The position numbers were made by a program, and so were the translations under genes. Below are positions 14,868-17,135 of a stretch of DNA of 17,135 bases, in pieces. How positions within the stretch are numbered: position 1 is the stretch's first letter; every line of letters starts with the position of its first letter. This DNA is from Cellvibrio sp. (lineage in GTDB: Bacteria > Pseudomonadota > Gammaproteobacteria > Pseudomonadales > Cellvibrionaceae): the NCBI GenBank assembly GCA_021323495.1, contig JAJQJO010000059.1:1-17135 (forward strand), read 5' to 3'. The notes under the pieces are model-generated. The model worked only from the letters and a program-made list of their open reading frames with translations, did not search any database and was not told the origin of the DNA.

Positions 14868-16280
14868 ATGAGTAAGATTCTGATTGTTGAAGACGAAACC
14901 ATCATCCGTAACGCCCTTCGCAAGCTGCTTGAGCGCAACCAATACGAGGTCTGCGAGGCCCCGTCGGTAAAAGAGGCGACCTCCAAATTTCAGCTCAAGG
15001 ATTTTGACCTGATCATCAGCGACCTGCGCCTGCCCGGCGCACCGGGCACTGACCTGATCAAGCTGGCGGGTGATACACCGGTACTTATCATGACCAGCTA
15101 CGCCAGCTTGCGCTCAGCGGTGGACTCCATGCGCATGGGCGCAGTGGACTATATCGCCAAACCGTTTGACCATGACGAGATGGTTAACGCCGTGAAACGC
15201 GTAATTGGCAAAGCCAAGGCCGCCAATAAGGCCGCCACTGGCGCAATAACGGCTAGTACGGCTATCGCAGGCATGATTGGTGCGAGCGATGTGATGCAGG
15301 ATCTTTATAACCGCATCCATAAAGTCGCACCAACTAACGCTACCGTATTAATCCACGGCGAAACCGGTACTGGTAAAGAATTGGTTGCACGTGCGCTGCA
15401 CGAAGAGAGTAACCGCAATAACCATTTGATGATCTCGGTCAACTGCGCCGCCATTCCCGACACCCTGATTGAATCCGAGCTGTTCGGCTATGAAAAAGGC
15501 GCCTTTACGGGCGCAGCTACCAACCGTGAAGGCTTGGTGGCCGCAGCCGACGGTGGCACCTTGTTCCTGGATGAAATTGGTGAATTACCATTGGAAGCCC
15601 AAGCGCGCCTGCTCCGGGTGCTACAAGAAGGCGAAGTGCGCCCGCTAGGTTCGGTGGAGTCGCGCAAAGTGGATGTCCGTCTGGTCGCAGCGACCCACCG
15701 CGACCTGCGTAAACTCTCCAAAGAAGGCAAGTTCCGCGAGGACCTCTACTTCCGCATCAACGTGGTTCAATTGGAGCTCCCGCCCCTGCGCGAACGCGGT
15801 CGCGACATCATTAACATCGCTGAATCCCTGCTGCAGCGGTATTGTGCCCAATTTGGCAAGACGCAACTCAAGCTTTCCTCCGGCGCCATGGATTCAATCA
15901 TGAGCTATAACTGGCCAGGTAACGTACGCGAGCTTGAAAACGCCATGCAGCGGGCAGTTATCCTGTGCGAAGACACTAATGAAATTGGCGGTCATCTGCT
16001 CTCTATCGATATGGATTACCAGGATTTGGACGACAATACCGGCAGCTCGGTATTTGAACCGGCAAGACTGGCCAACCGTGCCCCAGGCGCACCCGCCGCG
16101 TCAGAAGACCTGTCGCTGGAAGATTACTTCCAGCGTTTCGTATTGGAACACCAGGACACCATGAGCGAAACCGAACTTGCGCGCAAACTCGGAGTGAGCC
16201 GCAAATGCCTGTGGGAGCGCCGCCAGCGCCTTGGCATACCGCGCACAAAATCCACTGCGGCACTCAGTAACGCCAAGTAA
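14868..16280 (+). CDS. cbrB: Sigma-54-dependent response regulator CbrB (NtrC family)
   Basis: A 470-residue activator with three domains. The receiver domain (1-115) has the acidic pocket E8/D9, phosphoacceptor D52, T76 and K98. The AAA+ domain (about 137-365) has Walker A GETGTGKE (164-171), the sigma-54 contact loop GAFTGA (211-216) and Walker B TLFLDEIGE (231-239). A C-terminal Fis-type helix-turn-helix (432-457, MSETELARKLGVSRKCLWERRQRLGI) binds DNA. All residues needed for sigma-54 activation are present. The ATG at 14868 is preceded by CGGA. Gene order after gluQ, the small ORF and a CbrA-type kinase matches Pseudomonas cbrA-cbrB, so I name it CbrB and not NtrC. The likely target is the sigma-54 promoter at 16559, behind TGTTAC/GTAACA sites. 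Confidence 0.93.
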   Translation: MSKILIVEDETIIRNALRKLLERNQYEVCEAPSVKEATSKFQLKDFDLIISDLRLPGAPGTDLIKLAGDTPVLIMTSYASLRSAVDSMRMGAVDYIAKPFDHDEMVNAVKRVIGKAKAANKAATGAITASTAIAGMIGASDVMQDLYNRIHKVAPTNATVLIHGETGTGKELVARALHEESNRNNHLMISVNCAAIPDTLIESELFGYEKGAFTGAATNREGLVAAADGGTLFLDEIGELPLEAQARLLRVLQEGEVRPLGSVESRKVDVRLVAATHRDLRKLSKEGKFREDLYFRINVVQLELPPLRERGRDIINIAESLLQRYCAQFGKTQLKLSSGAMDSIMSYNWPGNVRELENAMQRAVILCEDTNEIGGHLLSIDMDYQDLDDNTGSSVFEPARLANRAPGAPAASEDLSLEDYFQRFVLEHQDTMSETELARKLGVSRKCLWERRQRLGIPRTKSTAALSNAK

Positions 16281-16307
16281 CCAGCTAACGAAACCCGGCA
16301 GCACCAT

Positions 16308-16349
16308 ATCCCCAGACTCTTCACAGAGATTGGGGATTTTTGCTTTTTG
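16308..16349 (+). terminator. Rho-independent terminator of cbrB
   Basis: ATCCCCA (16308-16314) pairs with TGGGGAT (16331-16337). After a 2x2 internal loop, CTCT (16317-16320) pairs with AGAG (16325-16328) across TCAC. The arm is followed by TTTTTGCTTTTTG. It lies 28 bases after the cbrB stop and separates cbrB transcription from the RNA unit downstream. Confidence 0.8.
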
Positions 16350-16399
16350 TGACAGTTATTTTGATTAATGTGCCAGATTTGTGACTATCGATGCCAAAC

Positions 16400-16485
16400 C
16401 GTTACCCCAAACCACGAGAGTGTTACCGCAAAAATAATGTTACCCACATGGGTAGACGTAACAATTCCGCGACAAATATGTAACC
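16400..16485 (+). promoter_or_regulatory. Upstream activator sites resembling CbrB-binding sequences
   Basis: TGTTAC (16438-16443), exactly 14 bases, then GTAACA (16458-16463) form a perfect dyad of the TGTTAC-N14-GTAACA form reported for CbrB in Pseudomonas (from memory). Further half-sites flank it: CGTTAC (16400-16405) and TGTTAC (16421-16426) on the left, GTAACC (16480-16485) on the right. Left-side half-sites face one way and right-side half-sites the other. The central dyad lies about 135 bases before the predicted start of the RNA, a normal distance for a sigma-54 enhancer. Confidence 0.75.
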
Positions 16486-16558
16486 TATCGAAATAACAAA
16501 AAGAAATAAGCGACGAGCAAAAAAAGTTAACTCTTTGTATTTATTGAAGTTTATAAAT

Positions 16559-16575
16559 TTGGCACAACTACTGCT
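16559..16575 (+). promoter_or_regulatory. Sigma-54 (-24/-12) promoter of the CrcZ-like RNA
   Basis: TTGGCAC begins at 16559 and CTGCT ends at 16575. The invariant GG (16561-16562) and GC (16573-16574) are separated by exactly 10 bases, as sigma-54 requires, and only one of the core consensus positions differs. The predicted transcription start is at about 16584-16587. The AT-rich stretch between the activator sites and this element (16490-16558) could allow bending, but I see no clear IHF site. Confidence 0.82.
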
Positions 16576-16584
16576 TTTAGAGCG

Positions 16585-16980
16585 CCATAACAAAAACAAA
16601 CAATAAGAATTAAATGTGAAAATCTAATAACAACAACAAATAATAAAAAGCATAACGAACTTAAAAATAACAACAATAGAAAATAAGAAACTGAATTAAA
16701 TGAATAACAACAAGAAATAATAAAAAACTGAACATAAAAGAACATAACAACAACAAATAATAACAACAGAAATTAAATAACAATAACGAAAACAATAAGT
16801 TAGATAGACCACGCTAGAAGACAAGAGCAATAAGACAGTAAAATAAAGCGGATTACTGACTAGGCACGGGATGGGATAGCACGCGAGATTGGATATGGGC
16901 ACGGAAGCACCCCATTGAATGCCGATTAAAGCACTCCGGTGCTCCCTCCTGCGGGAAAGCGAAAGCTTTCCCGTTTTGCT
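16585..16980 (+). ncRNA. crcZ: CrcZ-like small RNA, Hfq/Crc antagonist
   Basis: An untranslated unit of about 395 bases lies directly after cbrB, behind a sigma-54 promoter and CbrB-type sites, the place and control of Pseudomonas crcZ (about 407 bases, from memory). The first 215 bases are extremely A-rich and carry six AACAA-type clusters; in CrcZ such CA motifs bind the distal face of Hfq, with Crc, and free catabolic mRNAs from repression. The last 100 bases are less A-rich and can form hairpins: 16895-16899 with 16911-16915, 16930-16934 with 16939-16943, and the terminator. Short open frames on either strand are low-complexity and have no ribosome binding sites. Identity rests on position, promoter and composition; base-level similarity to known CrcZ was not tested. 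Confidence 0.8.
16588..16800 (+). repeat. Six degenerate AACAA-type repeats with about 40-base period
   Basis: Clusters beginning TAACAA occur at 16588, 16628, 16668, 16705, 16745 and 16778, giving spacings of 40, 40, 37, 40 and 33. The 19-base unit TAACAACAACAAATAATAA is exact at 16628 and 16745 and has one mismatch at 16705. GAATTAAATG recurs at 16607 and 16693, with a variant near 16769. Each cluster contains several AAY or ARN triplets. The pattern looks like tandem duplication followed by drift. Confidence 0.75.
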
Positions 16981-16983
16981 TTC
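16952..16983 (+). terminator. Terminator of the CrcZ-like RNA
   Basis: CGGGAAAGC (16952-16960) pairs perfectly with GCTTTCCCG (16965-16973) across a GAAA tetraloop and is followed by TTTTGCTTTCC. The 9-bp GC-rich stem and the short T-run make a good intrinsic terminator. Confidence 0.8.
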
Positions 16984-17094
16984 CCAGACATGAAATTTTT
17001 TATAGTTCGCACAAAGGTCTCAACCCGGACACCCATCCACGATTGAATTCACACCAACCAGAGTCGCTGGATGTCGTAAAAAATGCTGTGCTTC

Positions 17095-17103
17095 TGCTAA
17101 ACT
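17095..17103 (+). promoter_or_regulatory. Possible extended -10 promoter for the next gene
   Basis: TGCTAAACT (17095-17103) fits an extended -10 element (TGn plus a TATAAT-like hexamer), with no good -35. It is near the right edge and could serve a plus-strand gene outside the window; pcnB follows in Pseudomonas. The rest of 16984-17135 holds no recognisable gene. Confidence 0.3.
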
Positions 17104-17135
17104 CGCCGCTCTTATGCAACTGACTGCCTAAACCC

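Noticed and set aside
16345..16385. Two TTTGTGAC copies upstream of the activator sites, possible CRP half-sites
   Set aside because: They are direct repeats about 33 bases apart without the TCACA partner arms needed for a CRP site, and the first overlaps the cbrB terminator tail.
16588..16800. CRISPR array suggested by the ~40-base period
   Set aside because: The repeats are degenerate and low-complexity, the intervals are not unique spacers, and there are no cas genes nearby.
16551..16902. Minus-strand frames of about 70 residues over the A-rich region
   Set aside because: They translate the complement of the A-rich RNA into Phe/Leu/Val/Tyr-rich low-complexity peptides with no ribosome binding site.

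Overview
The window looks like a chromosomal segment of a gammaproteobacterium close to Pseudomonas, most likely Cellvibrio or another member of the Cellvibrionaceae. The reason is gene order: two blocks familiar from Pseudomonas (nuclease-rpmE-priA-ftsN-like-hslV-hslU-DUF971, and dksA-gluQ-small ORF-cbrA-cbrB-crcZ) lie together here, with protein sequences that resemble Pseudomonas and E. coli homologues without being identical. The genus is an inference from gene order and protein similarity; no rRNA gene is present and no search was run. I see no tRNA, rRNA, insertion sequence, CRISPR array or phage gene.

Layout. Positions 1-819 (minus strand): a secreted thermonuclease-like protein running off the left edge, and rpmE (ribosomal protein L31), separated by a strong terminator that contains the nuclease start codon. 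Positions 1067-6445 (plus strand): priA (replication restart helicase), an FtsN-like SPOR membrane protein, the heat-shock protease pair hslV-hslU behind a near-perfect sigma-32 promoter, and a DUF971 protein. Positions 6465-7283 (minus): uppP (undecaprenyl pyrophosphate phosphatase). Positions 7423-8946 (plus): a DUF4136 lipoprotein and an EamA-family transporter. Positions 8947-9262: an AT-rich gap with at most a relic of a small gene. Positions 9263-9991 (minus): sfsA. Positions 10241-11677 (plus): dksA and gluQ with a hairpin between them.

Positions 11719-16980 are the most interesting part and form one regulatory module. It holds a 60-residue membrane protein in the position of cbrX, the sensor kinase cbrA, the sigma-54 activator cbrB, then a set of TGTTAC/GTAACA sites, a good sigma-54 -24/-12 promoter, and about 395 bases with no gene that are extremely A-rich, carry six AACAA-type clusters at nearly regular 40-base spacing, and end in a GAAA-capped terminator. 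I read this as a homologue of CrcZ, the small RNA that titrates Hfq/Crc and relieves carbon catabolite repression in Pseudomonas. CbrA-CbrB would sense carbon/nitrogen status and switch on the RNA.

The oddity is that cbrA is broken. The reading frame shifts within the transporter-like sensor domain around position 12330, and about 30 residues expected by comparison with Pseudomonas CbrA (as remembered) are missing. The kinase core, the response regulator and the RNA all look intact. Either the input half of the system is damaged in this strain, a truncated kinase restarts internally, or the sequence has an error at that point.
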